NCBI GenBank assembly: GCA_965276815.1
Contig: CBDIBE010000011.1
Coordinates: 434,001 to 498,000 of the forward strand
Origin: JAVVHH01 sp965276815
GTDB taxonomy: Bacteria; Pseudomonadota; Alphaproteobacteria; Acetobacterales; Acetobacteraceae
Length of the DNA: 64,000 nucleotides
Reading direction: 5' to 3'
Both the position numbers and the translations under genes were made by a program. Under the pieces are notes generated by a model that saw only the letters and a program-made list of their open reading frames with translations, searched no databases and was not told the origin of the DNA. This document shows, piece by piece, positions 1 through 7,427 of the stretch (its first letter is position 1; the number at the start of each line of letters is the position of its first letter).

Positions 1-146
1 CCCTCCATGACCGCTTCCCGATGGCCCTGGCGCAAATTGTCGAGCACCACGACTTCCGCGCCCGCCCGGACGAGCAGCTTCACGCAATGGCTGCCGACAT
101 ATCCGGCGCCGCCGGTCACCAAATAGCGGCCTTGAACTTGAATCAA
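1..146 (-). CDS. galE: UDP-glucose 4-epimerase-like (NAD-dependent epimerase), N-terminal fragment
   Basis: Only the first ~48 residues lie in the window; the gene runs off the left edge. Translating the reverse strand from a TTG at 144-146 gives a Rossmann start with the dinucleotide-binding motif RYLVTGGAGYVGSH, then LVRAGAEVVVLDNLRQGHR. This is the hallmark of GalE-type short-chain epimerases, which interconvert UDP-glucose and UDP-galactose. A strong purine-rich ribosome site (GGAGGAGGAGG, reverse strand, 151-161) sits 4-5 nt before the TTG and decides the start. The fragment is too short to separate GalE from other UDP-sugar epimerases or dehydratases. Confidence 0.75.
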   Translation of the reverse strand, partial: MIQVQGRYLVTGGAGYVGSHCVKLLVRAGAEVVVLDNLRQGHREAVME

Positions 147-344
147 ATTGCCTCCTCCTCCCTCCCGATCGCCGGAGCGGGTTCCCACGCTATGTGACCA
201 CGTCGCGAACTGCTCTAGGCTGGCCGGGCTCCCGTAACACGCACCCCGGCGCCCCGGAAACCCTTGCGATGAGAAGATTGCTCGTGCTGGTCCTGACCTC
301 CGCCGCCTGACGTTTTATGCCAGCAAAGCATTAATGAACGACGA

Positions 345-1238
345 ATGTTCGTTGGGGTCGCGCGCCTGATTGAAGGAACTTGCTACCTGCTAAGCCAAAC
401 TTACCCCCAAGCTCGGAGGAACAGGGTTGCCGGGCGGATTGCAGCGATCGGTTGGGTCGCGATCAGTCTCGTCGCGATCTCCGCGGGGCCAGGGCGAGCG
501 CAAGAGGCGCCGCGCATCGTGGGCGGGCCCGGGGTGGGCTGCATCGCCGGCGCCGTCGAGCTTCCGGCCGAAGGGCAAGGCTACGAGACGATCCGGGCCA
601 GCCGAAGCACGTTTTGGGGGTACCCGGCGACGATCGCCGCGCTGCAGGAACTGGGCGTGCGCGCCTGGGCGGCCGGGCTGCCGACGCTGTACATGAACGA
701 CATCTCGCTCCCCCATGGCGGCCCCATGCCGGGCATCCACGCCAGCCACATGCTGGGGCTGGACGCGGACGTTTGGCTCGACGTGCGGCCAAAGCCGCCG
801 CTCAGCGCCGCCGAGCGCGATGCGATCGAGGTGCAGCCGCTCGTCACGCCGGACGGCCGAGGCGTGGACGAGACGCTCTGGAGCCCGTTGCACATCACGC
901 TGTTGCACCTCGCGACGGAATTGCCCGGCGTGGACCGGATCCTGGTCAACGCCGCGATCAAGCGGCAGCTCTGTCTCAACGTGACGGGCGATCGGTCCTG
1001 GCTGCACCTGATCCGGCCCTGGTATGACCACACGGCGCATATGCACATCCATTTCCGCTGCCCGCCCGGTCAACCGGAGTGCCATGACATGGCGCCGCCA
1101 CCGGCGGGAGACGGGTGCGACGCCACGCTCGACTGGTGGTTCGCCCAGCTCGACAGGCCGGCGCCGCCGGCCGCGCCATCCCGGCCGGTCAAGCTGCCTG
1201 CCGCCTGCGCGGCGATCCTGGCCGGGAAACCCGGGTAA
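345..1238 (+). CDS. mepA: penicillin-insensitive murein endopeptidase (MepA family)
   Basis: 297 residues. MepA is a periplasmic zinc LAS-type peptidase that cuts D-Ala-meso-DAP cross-links in peptidoglycan. Visible family features are the first metal-binding stretch IHASHMLGLDADVWLDV, the second AHMHIHFRCP, and a paired-Cys C-terminal part (CPPGQPEC, CDATLDWW). The hydrophobic segment AAIGWVAISLVAISAG ending in GRAQEAP looks like a signal peptide, but it begins ~30 residues in. The true start may therefore be later than the ATG used here; an SD-like GGAGGAACAGG at 416-426 hints at this, but no standard start is in frame just after it. The MFS gene follows after 1 nt. Confidence 0.85.
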   Translation: MFVGVARLIEGTCYLLSQTYPQARRNRVAGRIAAIGWVAISLVAISAGPGRAQEAPRIVGGPGVGCIAGAVELPAEGQGYETIRASRSTFWGYPATIAALQELGVRAWAAGLPTLYMNDISLPHGGPMPGIHASHMLGLDADVWLDVRPKPPLSAAERDAIEVQPLVTPDGRGVDETLWSPLHITLLHLATELPGVDRILVNAAIKRQLCLNVTGDRSWLHLIRPWYDHTAHMHIHFRCPPGQPECHDMAPPPAGDGCDATLDWWFAQLDRPAPPAAPSRPVKLPAACAAILAGKPG

Positions 1239-1239
1239 A

Positions 1240-2397
1240 TTGAACCCTCGGGTCGCGAGCGTCGCAGCCGCCGGGTTCTGCACCTTCATCAACCTCTACT
1301 CGCCGCAGGCCCTGCTCCCGACCCTGGCGGGCGCGTTCTCGGCGAGTTTGGCGCAGGCCGGGCTGACGATCACCGCATCGCTCATCGCCGTGGCCATAGT
1401 GGCGCCGTTTGTCGGTGCGATCTCGGACGCGTTCGGGCGGCGTCGGCTGGTCGTGGGCGCGAGCCTGCTCCTCGTCGTGCCCACCGCGCTCGCCGCCGTC
1501 ACGCCGAGCCTCGACCTGCTGATCCTCTGCCGGTTCGCGCAAGGGCTGCTGCTGCCGTTCATCTTTGCGGTCACCGTGGCCTACATCGCCGACGAGTGCC
1601 CTGGGGCGGAAGGCGTGCGTATGACCGCCGTCTACACGACTGGCACAATTATCGGCGGGTTCTCCGGGCGCTTCATCACCGGCTGGACCGCGCAGTTCCT
1701 CGGCTGGCGCGCGGGCTTCGCGGTGCTGGCCGCGCTCACGCTGGCCGCGGCGGCCGTGATGCTGCTTCTTATGCCGCCGGAGCGGCGGTTCCGGCCAGTA
1801 TCGGGCTGGCGGGGGACGCTCGCCGGGTTCGTCAGCCAGTTCGAGAATAAGCAGGTGCTGGCCACCTGCGGCATCGGCTTTGCCGTACTGTTCTCGAACA
1901 TCGCGGCGTTCACCTACGCCAACTTCCTGCTCGCCGCGCCGCCTTATGGCCTAGGTCCCGCCGAGCTCGGATCGATCTTCGTGGTCTACCTGCTCGCCGT
2001 GGTCACCGCGCCGATCACGGCCCGGCTCATCATCGGGGTCGGGCGGCGGCGCACCGCGGCGATCGCGGGAGCGGTGGCCGCATCGGGAATGCTGCTGACG
2101 CTGGTGCCCTCCCTGCCCCTGATCATCCTCGGCCTGGCGCTGCTGGTGACGGCGATCTTCACCGAACAGACGCTCTCGATCGGCTACGTTGCCGTGGTCG
2201 GCGAGCGGGCGCGATCGACCGCCGTGGGCCTCTACGTGACCAGCTACTATATTGGTGGCAGCCTGGGTGGTATCGCACCGGGGGGAATTTGGTCGCGCGT
2301 GGGCTGGCCCGGCTGTGTCGGCTTGATCGTGCTCGTCCAAGCCGCGGCGGTGACGCTGGCCTGGCTGGTCTGGCCACGAAGCACAGCTTTACGTTAG
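1240..2397 (+). CDS. MFS transporter, DHA1/YnfM-like
   Basis: 385 residues if started at the TTG one base after the mepA stop (TAA-A-TTG), which suggests coupling. It is strongly hydrophobic with about 12 membrane segments. The MFS loop motif is present between TM2 and TM3 as GAISDAFGRRRLVVGAS, and RFAQGLLLPFIFAVTVAYIADE matches TM4-5 of the AraJ/YnfM group of drug:proton antiporters. The substrate cannot be read from sequence. The open frame extends upstream to 1024 inside mepA, but that part is an antigene-like shadow without membrane character. Confidence 0.8.
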   Translation: MNPRVASVAAAGFCTFINLYSPQALLPTLAGAFSASLAQAGLTITASLIAVAIVAPFVGAISDAFGRRRLVVGASLLLVVPTALAAVTPSLDLLILCRFAQGLLLPFIFAVTVAYIADECPGAEGVRMTAVYTTGTIIGGFSGRFITGWTAQFLGWRAGFAVLAALTLAAAAVMLLLMPPERRFRPVSGWRGTLAGFVSQFENKQVLATCGIGFAVLFSNIAAFTYANFLLAAPPYGLGPAELGSIFVVYLLAVVTAPITARLIIGVGRRRTAAIAGAVAASGMLLTLVPSLPLIILGLALLVTAIFTEQTLSIGYVAVVGERARSTAVGLYVTSYYIGGSLGGIAPGGIWSRVGWPGCVGLIVLVQAAAVTLAWLVWPRSTALR

Positions 2398-2448
2398 ACG
2401 GGTTCAGCCCAATTTGTTGCAGTGCACTGGATCGCAGGGGATCGGCAG

Positions 2449-4797
2449 ATGAATGTGACGTTGAAGCCGGAATTCGAGAAGTTCGCCATTGGTCAGCCGG
2501 TCTCGCGCAAGGAAGACCCGGTGCTGCTGCGTGGCGAGGGAAGCTATAGCGACGATTTGAACCTGCCGGGGCAGTTTCATGCCGTGTTCGTGCGCAGCCG
2601 GTATGCGCATGGCGTGCTGCGCGGCATCGATGCGGCCGAGGCGAAGACCATGCCGGGCGTGCACGCGGTGCTGACCGCGGCCGAGCTGGAGTCAGCGGGG
2701 ATCAAGCCGATGCAGGCCGCCTCGGGCAAGAACCGGGATGGCTCGCCGACCCCACGGCCGCGGCAAATGGCCTTGGCGCAGGGCAAGGTCCGCTATGTCG
2801 GTGACCCGGTGGCCTGCGTCGTCGCCGAGACGGCCAAGCAGGCGCGAGACGCGGCGGAGACCGTGATCCTCGACATCGACCCGCTGCCGTCTGTAACGAC
2901 AGCGCGCGAGGCGGCCGCCCCGGACGCGCCGGGCCTGCATGACGAGGCGCCCGGCAACGTGCTGATGACTTTCCATCACGGCAAGGCCGAGGCCGTCGCC
3001 GCCGCCTTCGCCAAGGCGGCCCATGTCACGAAGCTATCGATCCGCAACAGCCGGATCGTGGTGGCGGCAATGGAGCCAAGGTCGGCCATCGGCGCCTATG
3101 ATGCGGGAAGCGAGCGCTATACGCTGCGGCTGGGGTGCCAAGGCGTGTGGGGCATGAAGCACGGGTTGAAGGACGTGCTCGGCGTCGAGTCCGACAAGGT
3201 GCATGTGCTGACCGGCAACGTCGGCGGCTCTTTCGGGATGAAGGCGTCCGTATATCCGGAATACCCGTGCCTCCTGCTGGCGGCGCGCCAGTTGGGCCGG
3301 CCAGTGAAGTGGACCGATGAGCGGTCCGAGAGCTTCCTCTCCGACAGCCACGGGCGGGACCACGAGACGGATGCCGAGTTGGCGCTCGACGTGGACGGCA
3401 AGTTCCTGGCGATCCGCGCCCACGTCTACGGCAACATGGGTGCGTATCTGAGCAACGCGACGACCATCCCGCCGACCAGCAATGCAGTAAAGAACATGGT
3501 GAGCGTGTATGCGACGCCGCTGATGGAGGTGAACTCGGTCTGCGTGTTCACCAACACGACGCCGGTCGGACCGTATCGCGGCGCCGGGCGGCCGGAGGGC
3601 AACTACTACATGGAGCGGCTGATCGACACGGCGGCGGCCGAGATGGGGATCGACCGGGTCGAGCTGCGCCGGCGCAACCACATCCAGCCGGAGCAGATGC
3701 CGTATTCGGCGCCGTCCGGCATGGCCTATGACAGCGGCGACTTCCCTGCCCTGCTCGACCGGGCGCTGGCCTTGGCGGATTGGGACGGGTTCAACGCCCG
3801 CAAGATCGAGAGCCGCCAGCGCGGCAAACTGCGCGGGCGCGGGATCGGCCAGTATCTCGAGGTGACCGCGCCCCCGGCGCCGGAGATGGGCGGCATCCGC
3901 TTCGAGGCGGACGGGACGGTGACGATCATAACCGGGACGCTGGATTACGGCCAGGGCCATGCAACGCCGTTCGCGCAAGTGCTGTGCGACCGGCTGGGCA
4001 TACCGTTCGACAAGGTGCGGTTGCTGCAGGGCGACAGCGACCAGCTCATCGCCGGCGGCGGCACCGGCGGCTCGAAGAGCATGATGGCGAGCGGGACGGC
4101 GATCGTGAAGGCGAGCGAGATCTGCATCGAGCAAGGCAAGCAGCTTGCCGCCTATATGCTCGAGGCGTCCGAGGCCGATATCGAGTTCGAGCGCGGCCGG
4201 TTCAGCATCGCCGGCACCGATCGCGGGATCGGCATTATGGAACTCGCGCAGCAACTGCGGGAGGGGCTGCAGGTACCCGATGAAGTCCCGTCGACGCTTG
4301 ACGTGCAGACGACGGACGAGTTCAGCGCCTCGGCCTTCCCGAATGGCTGCCACGTCGCCGAGGTGGAGGTGGACGAGGAGACCGGCGAGGTCGAGGTGGT
4401 GCGTTACAACATGGTCAACGATTTCGGGGTGATCATCAACCCGCTGCTGGTCGAGGGACAGGCGCATGGCGGCGTGGTCCAAGGGATCGGGCAGGCGCTG
4501 ATGGAGGCGATGGCCTATGACGAGGACGGCCAGTTGATGACCGGCTCGTTCATGGACTACGCGATGCCGCACGCGGTGAACGCGCCTTCGTTCACTATGC
4601 AGAGCCACCCGGTCCCGGCGAAGACCAACGTGCTGGGTGCAAAGGGCTGCGGCGAGGCGGGTTGCGCCGGGGCGTTGCCGGCGGTGATGAACGCGCTGAC
4701 GGACGCGCTGCGCCAAGTCGGCGTGACGCATATCGACATGCCGGCCACTTCGCAGCGGATCTGGGAGGCGATGCAGGAAGCGATGGCGACGGCTTAA
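2449..4797 (+). CDS. xanthine dehydrogenase/CO dehydrogenase-family molybdopterin-binding large subunit (form II CoxL-like)
   Basis: 782 residues, the usual length for CoxL/aldehyde oxidase large subunits, which carry the Mo-pyranopterin cytosine dinucleotide cofactor. ATG 2449 is chosen because AGGGG lies 8 nt upstream. The N-terminal SRKEDPVLLRGEGSYSDDL is typical. The active-site loop reads PYRGAGR at residues ~375-381, like form II proteins (AYRGAGR) and unlike true CO dehydrogenase (AYRCSFR). A cofactor loop GGGTGGSKSMMASG and the catalytic Glu (~736) in KGCGEAGCAG are present. No FAD (CoxM) or 2Fe-2S (CoxS) subunit gene is nearby, so electron-transfer partners must be elsewhere. The substrate is unknown. 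Confidence 0.88.
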   Translation: MNVTLKPEFEKFAIGQPVSRKEDPVLLRGEGSYSDDLNLPGQFHAVFVRSRYAHGVLRGIDAAEAKTMPGVHAVLTAAELESAGIKPMQAASGKNRDGSPTPRPRQMALAQGKVRYVGDPVACVVAETAKQARDAAETVILDIDPLPSVTTAREAAAPDAPGLHDEAPGNVLMTFHHGKAEAVAAAFAKAAHVTKLSIRNSRIVVAAMEPRSAIGAYDAGSERYTLRLGCQGVWGMKHGLKDVLGVESDKVHVLTGNVGGSFGMKASVYPEYPCLLLAARQLGRPVKWTDERSESFLSDSHGRDHETDAELALDVDGKFLAIRAHVYGNMGAYLSNATTIPPTSNAVKNMVSVYATPLMEVNSVCVFTNTTPVGPYRGAGRPEGNYYMERLIDTAAAEMGIDRVELRRRNHIQPEQMPYSAPSGMAYDSGDFPALLDRALALADWDGFNARKIESRQRGKLRGRGIGQYLEVTAPPAPEMGGIRFEADGTVTIITGTLDYGQGHATPFAQVLCDRLGIPFDKVRLLQGDSDQLIAGGGTGGSKSMMASGTAIVKASEICIEQGKQLAAYMLEASEADIEFERGRFSIAGTDRGIGIMELAQQLREGLQVPDEVPSTLDVQTTDEFSASAFPNGCHVAEVEVDEETGEVEVVRYNMVNDFGVIINPLLVEGQAHGGVVQGIGQALMEAMAYDEDGQLMTGSFMDYAMPHAVNAPSFTMQSHPVPAKTNVLGAKGCGEAGCAGALPAVMNALTDALRQVGVTHIDMPATSQRIWEAMQEAMATA

Positions 4798-4860
4798 GTC
4801 CAGCGGCATCGCGAGACGCGAGGAGGCGTGGCGACCCAGGGCGGCACGGGCTGACGCGAG

Positions 4861-5148
4861 TTAGAGGATGTCGTCGTATGGGTCCCGCCAACTCGGGTTC
4901 GTCGCTTCTACGAGCGCCAGCTTCCGGGCTCTTGAGCCGCCCTTGAGCTGCTTCTCACGGGTAATTGCGGCGGTCATGTCGGCGTGTAGCTCGAAATACA
5001 CGAGGAGCTTGCACCGGTAGCGCGATGTGAAGCCCGCAATGATTCCATTCCGGTGCTCGTACGCGCGCCACACCAGATCCGAAGTGACCCCAACATACAG
5101 GGTGCCATTCCGGCGATTTGCCATGATGTAAGTCGTGGGTTGCAGCAC
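4861..5148 (-). CDS. GIY-YIG nuclease-domain protein (YhbQ/URI-like)
   Basis: 95 residues from a GTG at 5148, preceded by AGGGGG. The single-domain GIY-YIG fold is recognisable: TTYIM then NGTLYVGVTSDL (the GIY...YIG pair in its usual TYIMANRRNGTLYVG form), a catalytic Arg in LVWRAYEHRNG, and a REKQLKGGSRARKLALVE helix with the conserved Glu. These small stand-alone members are common, often multicopy, and of unclear role in DNA repair or processing. The frame stays open further upstream to 5244, but that part overlaps the divergent peptidase gene and is not family-like. Confidence 0.85.
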   Translation of the reverse strand: MLQPTTYIMANRRNGTLYVGVTSDLVWRAYEHRNGIIAGFTSRYRCKLLVYFELHADMTAAITREKQLKGGSRARKLALVEATNPSWRDPYDDIL

Positions 5149-5192
5149 CCTACCCCCTGGCTCCAAACAAGCGATCTGTCGTAAGAATACCC

Positions 5193-6575
5193 ATGGACAC
5201 GAACGCCGTCCTCGACCGGGTCGAGGCAACCCTGGATGCGGCACGGGAGCGCTGGTTCAGCCTTCTCCGCATCCCCAGCATCTCCGCCCAGCCCGCCCAT
5301 GCCGCCGATTGCCATGCGGCGGCGGAATGGGTGCGCGACCAGCTCGGGGGCATGGGCTTTACCGCCGGGCTTCACGCGACGGCGGGGCATCCGGTGGTGC
5401 TCGCCCATCATCCGGGACCGGGCGGCCACGCGCCGCACCTTCTGTTTTACGGCCATTACGACGTCCAGCCGGTCGAGCCGCTCGAGCTTTGGACCAGCCC
5501 GCCATTCGAGCCGACCGTCGTCGATGGGCCGCACGGCAAGCGCGTCTACGCGCGGGGCGCGGTGGACGATAAGGGACAGGTCATGCTCTGGCTGGAGGCG
5601 CTGCGGGCCTGGCACGCGGTCACCGGGTCGATCCCGGTGCAGGTGACGGTGCTGGTGGAGGGCGAGGAGGAAATCGGCAGCCCCAACCTCGAAGCCTTCA
5701 TCACGGCCAGCAAAACGAAGCTGAAGGCAGACGCGGCAGTCATCAGCGACACCGGGATGTGGGACGTGGCCACGCCCGCGCTGACCACGCGGCTGCGCGG
5801 CATGGTCTATACCCAGGTCATGCTACGCGCGGCCGAGCGGGATCTGCACTCCGGAATGTTCGGCGGCTCGGCGCTCAATCCGATCAATGCGCTCACCTAC
5901 ATTCTGGGCGGGTTGCATGACGAGAACGGGCGGGTTCAGCTCGCCGGGTTCTATGACGGCGTCGCCGAGGTGCCGGAGGCGCAGCTCAAGCAATGGGATC
6001 AGCTCGGCTTTAACGAACGGGAGTTCCTCGGCGGGATCGGGCTGGCGCACCCCGTGGGCGAGCGGGACCGCAAGCCGCTCGAGCGGCTTTGGGCGCGGCC
6101 CACGGCGGACATCAACGGGATCTGGGGCGGATATCAGGGGCCGGGCAGCAAGACGGTGATCGCTGCCGAGGCCGGCGCCAAGGTGTCGTTCCGCCTCGTG
6201 CCCGGCCAGGACCCGGCCGCCATCGCGGCGGCGTTCCGGCGCTTCGTCAACGAGCGCTGCCCGCCGGATGCGCGGGCCGAAACCGAGGTGTTCAGCGCCT
6301 CGCCGGGCATCGAGGTGGCGCAGGACGGTCCGTTCATCCAGGCGGCGCAAGCGGCGCTGGCGGACGAATACGGCCGGCCGGCCGTGCTGATCGGCAGCGG
6401 CGGCAGCATCCCGGTGGTCGAGAGCATGCGCCGCGTGCTGGGGCTCGACAGCGTGCTGATGGGGTTCGGGCTCGATGACGACCAGGTGCACAGCCCGAAC
6501 GAGAAGTTCGAGTGGGCGTGCTTCCGGCACGGCATCCGCAGCCATGTCCGGCTGCTGGGGCAGCTCGCCGGCTAG
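5193..6575 (+). CDS. M20 family dipeptidase
   Basis: 460 residues. This is a cytosolic di-zinc aminoacyl dipeptidase-type enzyme of the M20/CNDP group. Metal and catalytic motifs appear in order: LLFYGHYDVQP (His and Asp), RGAVDDKGQVMLW (bridging Asp), VLVEGEEEIGSPN (catalytic Glu-Glu), ISDTGMW (Asp), and a C-terminal HSPNEKFEW metal His. The dimerisation/lid domain starts near RDLHSGMFGGSALNP. It is divergent from the GIY-YIG gene with a 44-bp gap, and a hairpin follows its stop codon. The natural substrate is unknown. Confidence 0.92.
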   Translation: MDTNAVLDRVEATLDAARERWFSLLRIPSISAQPAHAADCHAAAEWVRDQLGGMGFTAGLHATAGHPVVLAHHPGPGGHAPHLLFYGHYDVQPVEPLELWTSPPFEPTVVDGPHGKRVYARGAVDDKGQVMLWLEALRAWHAVTGSIPVQVTVLVEGEEEIGSPNLEAFITASKTKLKADAAVISDTGMWDVATPALTTRLRGMVYTQVMLRAAERDLHSGMFGGSALNPINALTYILGGLHDENGRVQLAGFYDGVAEVPEAQLKQWDQLGFNEREFLGGIGLAHPVGERDRKPLERLWARPTADINGIWGGYQGPGSKTVIAAEAGAKVSFRLVPGQDPAAIAAAFRRFVNERCPPDARAETEVFSASPGIEVAQDGPFIQAAQAALADEYGRPAVLIGSGGSIPVVESMRRVLGLDSVLMGFGLDDDQVHSPNEKFEWACFRHGIRSHVRLLGQLAG

Positions 6576-6622
6576 ACCGCTATCGCCCTGACTGTGTCAG
6601 GCCGGCGGTCTAGCTTTTCCTT
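6572..6622 (+). terminator. stem-loop with T-rich tail after the M20 peptidase gene
   Basis: CTAGACCGC (6572-6580) pairs perfectly with GCGGTCTAG (6605-6613), with an inner CCTGAC/GTCAGG stem, and the structure is followed by CTTTTCCTT. It begins at the stop codon. The form is that of an intrinsic terminator with an imperfect U-tract. Confidence 0.55.
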
Positions 6623-6628
6623 GATAAC

Positions 6629-6687
6629 GAGCAACTTTGTCGCATGACTGGCATCGCTGCGCGATTCCAGTCATGGCGACGTTGCTC
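6629..6687. repeat. long imperfect inverted repeat between convergent genes
   Basis: The left arm begins GAGCAAC...CGCATGACTGG and the right arm is CCAGTCATGGCGAC...GTTGCTC. They form a stem of about 20 bp with small bulges around a ~16-nt loop. It lies directly downstream of the stop of the DsbA-like gene on the other strand, so it could terminate that gene, or it could be a dispersed palindromic repeat. Confidence 0.5.
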
Positions 6688-7241
6688 TAGCGCAGGCGGG
6701 CGACCCAATCCGCAACTGCGTCCCCGCTGCTGATGTTGGGCTGCACCAGCCCGTCAATCATGAAGGTCGGCGAGACGTGGATCCCGTTCTGGCGGGCATA
6801 GCGGCAGTGCCACTTGATCTCGCGGTCGAGATCCGGGATCGCGAAGGCCTCGGCCAGTTTCAGGCCGCTATAGCCTTCGATCCGGGCGATGATGTCATTG
6901 GGCGTGGCGTCGATGTTGGCGCCGCGGCAATGCCGCTCGAACTCGAACTCCTCCCGATGCGCGCCCACGGCCGCCATGACCGCCTTGGCCGCTTCCTTGC
7001 CGCACGGGAGCGTCGAGGCCGCAAGGATGCAGCGCACGATCACGCCCGAGTACATGTGCCACGGCTGCGACTGCAGACGGATCTTGATGGTGACATGGTC
7101 CGCACCCGCCTCAGCGAGCAAGTCGTCGAGCTTGCCGAACGCCTTCACCGAATACGGGCAGGTCGGCTCTTGGAACACCTCGAACACCCGAGGCCCGTGG
7201 CCCCAGACGAGAGGATCGGCGCGCCAAGTGGTTTGTGTCAT
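6687..7241 (-). CDS. DsbA-family thioredoxin-fold protein with CPYS motif
   Basis: 184 residues without an evident signal peptide. The thioredoxin-fold start VFEVFQEPTCPYS places a Cys at residue 28 in CPYS, so the second active-site Cys is replaced by Ser. The cis-proline loop is present as HVSPTFMIDG near residue 158. A helical insertion lies between, as in DsbA/HCCA-isomerase proteins. Loss of the resolving Cys argues against a classical dithiol oxidase; glutathione-linked isomerase, reductase or binding roles are possible. The ribosome site ACAGGAAAGACC precedes the ATG. Confidence 0.75.
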   Translation of the reverse strand: MTQTTWRADPLVWGHGPRVFEVFQEPTCPYSVKAFGKLDDLLAEAGADHVTIKIRLQSQPWHMYSGVIVRCILAASTLPCGKEAAKAVMAAVGAHREEFEFERHCRGANIDATPNDIIARIEGYSGLKLAEAFAIPDLDREIKWHCRYARQNGIHVSPTFMIDGLVQPNISSGDAVADWVARLR

Positions 7242-7265
7242 GTGGTCTTTCCTGTTCGCGAGGTT

Positions 7266-7412
7266 TCAGCGCCGCAGCACCAGGCGCGCGAACCTGCCGC
7301 TCGGGACAACGCCGAACCAGATTGCCGCAAGCCCCGCGAACCAAAAGGGCGCGAAGTGGACTGGGCCGGCCGGATTGCCGAACGCGATCACGACCAGGAA
7401 TAGGCGCCGTAT
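7266..7412 (-). CDS. possible small hydrophobic protein (48 aa) between OprB and the DsbA-like gene
   Basis: Reverse-strand reading gives a membrane-like peptide containing LFLVVIAFGNPAGPVHFAPF and IWFGVVPSGRFARLVLRR. There is no ATG, GTG or TTG at the expected place. An ATA at 7410-7412 lies 8 nt after GGAGGG, and a GTG occurs at codon 8 (7391). The reading ends 24 nt before the DsbA-like gene. The composition and the ribosome site are suggestive, but the missing standard start keeps this tentative. Confidence 0.3.
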   Translation of the reverse strand: MRRLFLVVIAFGNPAGPVHFAPFWFAGLAAIWFGVVPSGRFARLVLRR

Positions 7413-7427
7413 GGCTTTCCGCCCTCC

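Noticed and set aside
269..310. Thirteen-codon reading MRRLLVLVLTSAA that looks like the start of a signal peptide
   Set aside because: Stops after 13 codons with no continuation in another frame; no clear ribosome site. Perhaps the remnant of an exported-protein gene, but too short to claim.
1024..1239. Upstream extension of the MFS transporter frame into mepA
   Set aside because: The added ~70 residues are Arg/Ser-rich, not membrane-like, and antiphase to the well-supported mepA reading.
3034..4809. 591-codon reverse-strand open frame under the CoxL-like gene
   Set aside because: His/Arg-rich shadow frame typical of high GC opposite a real gene; no family motifs.
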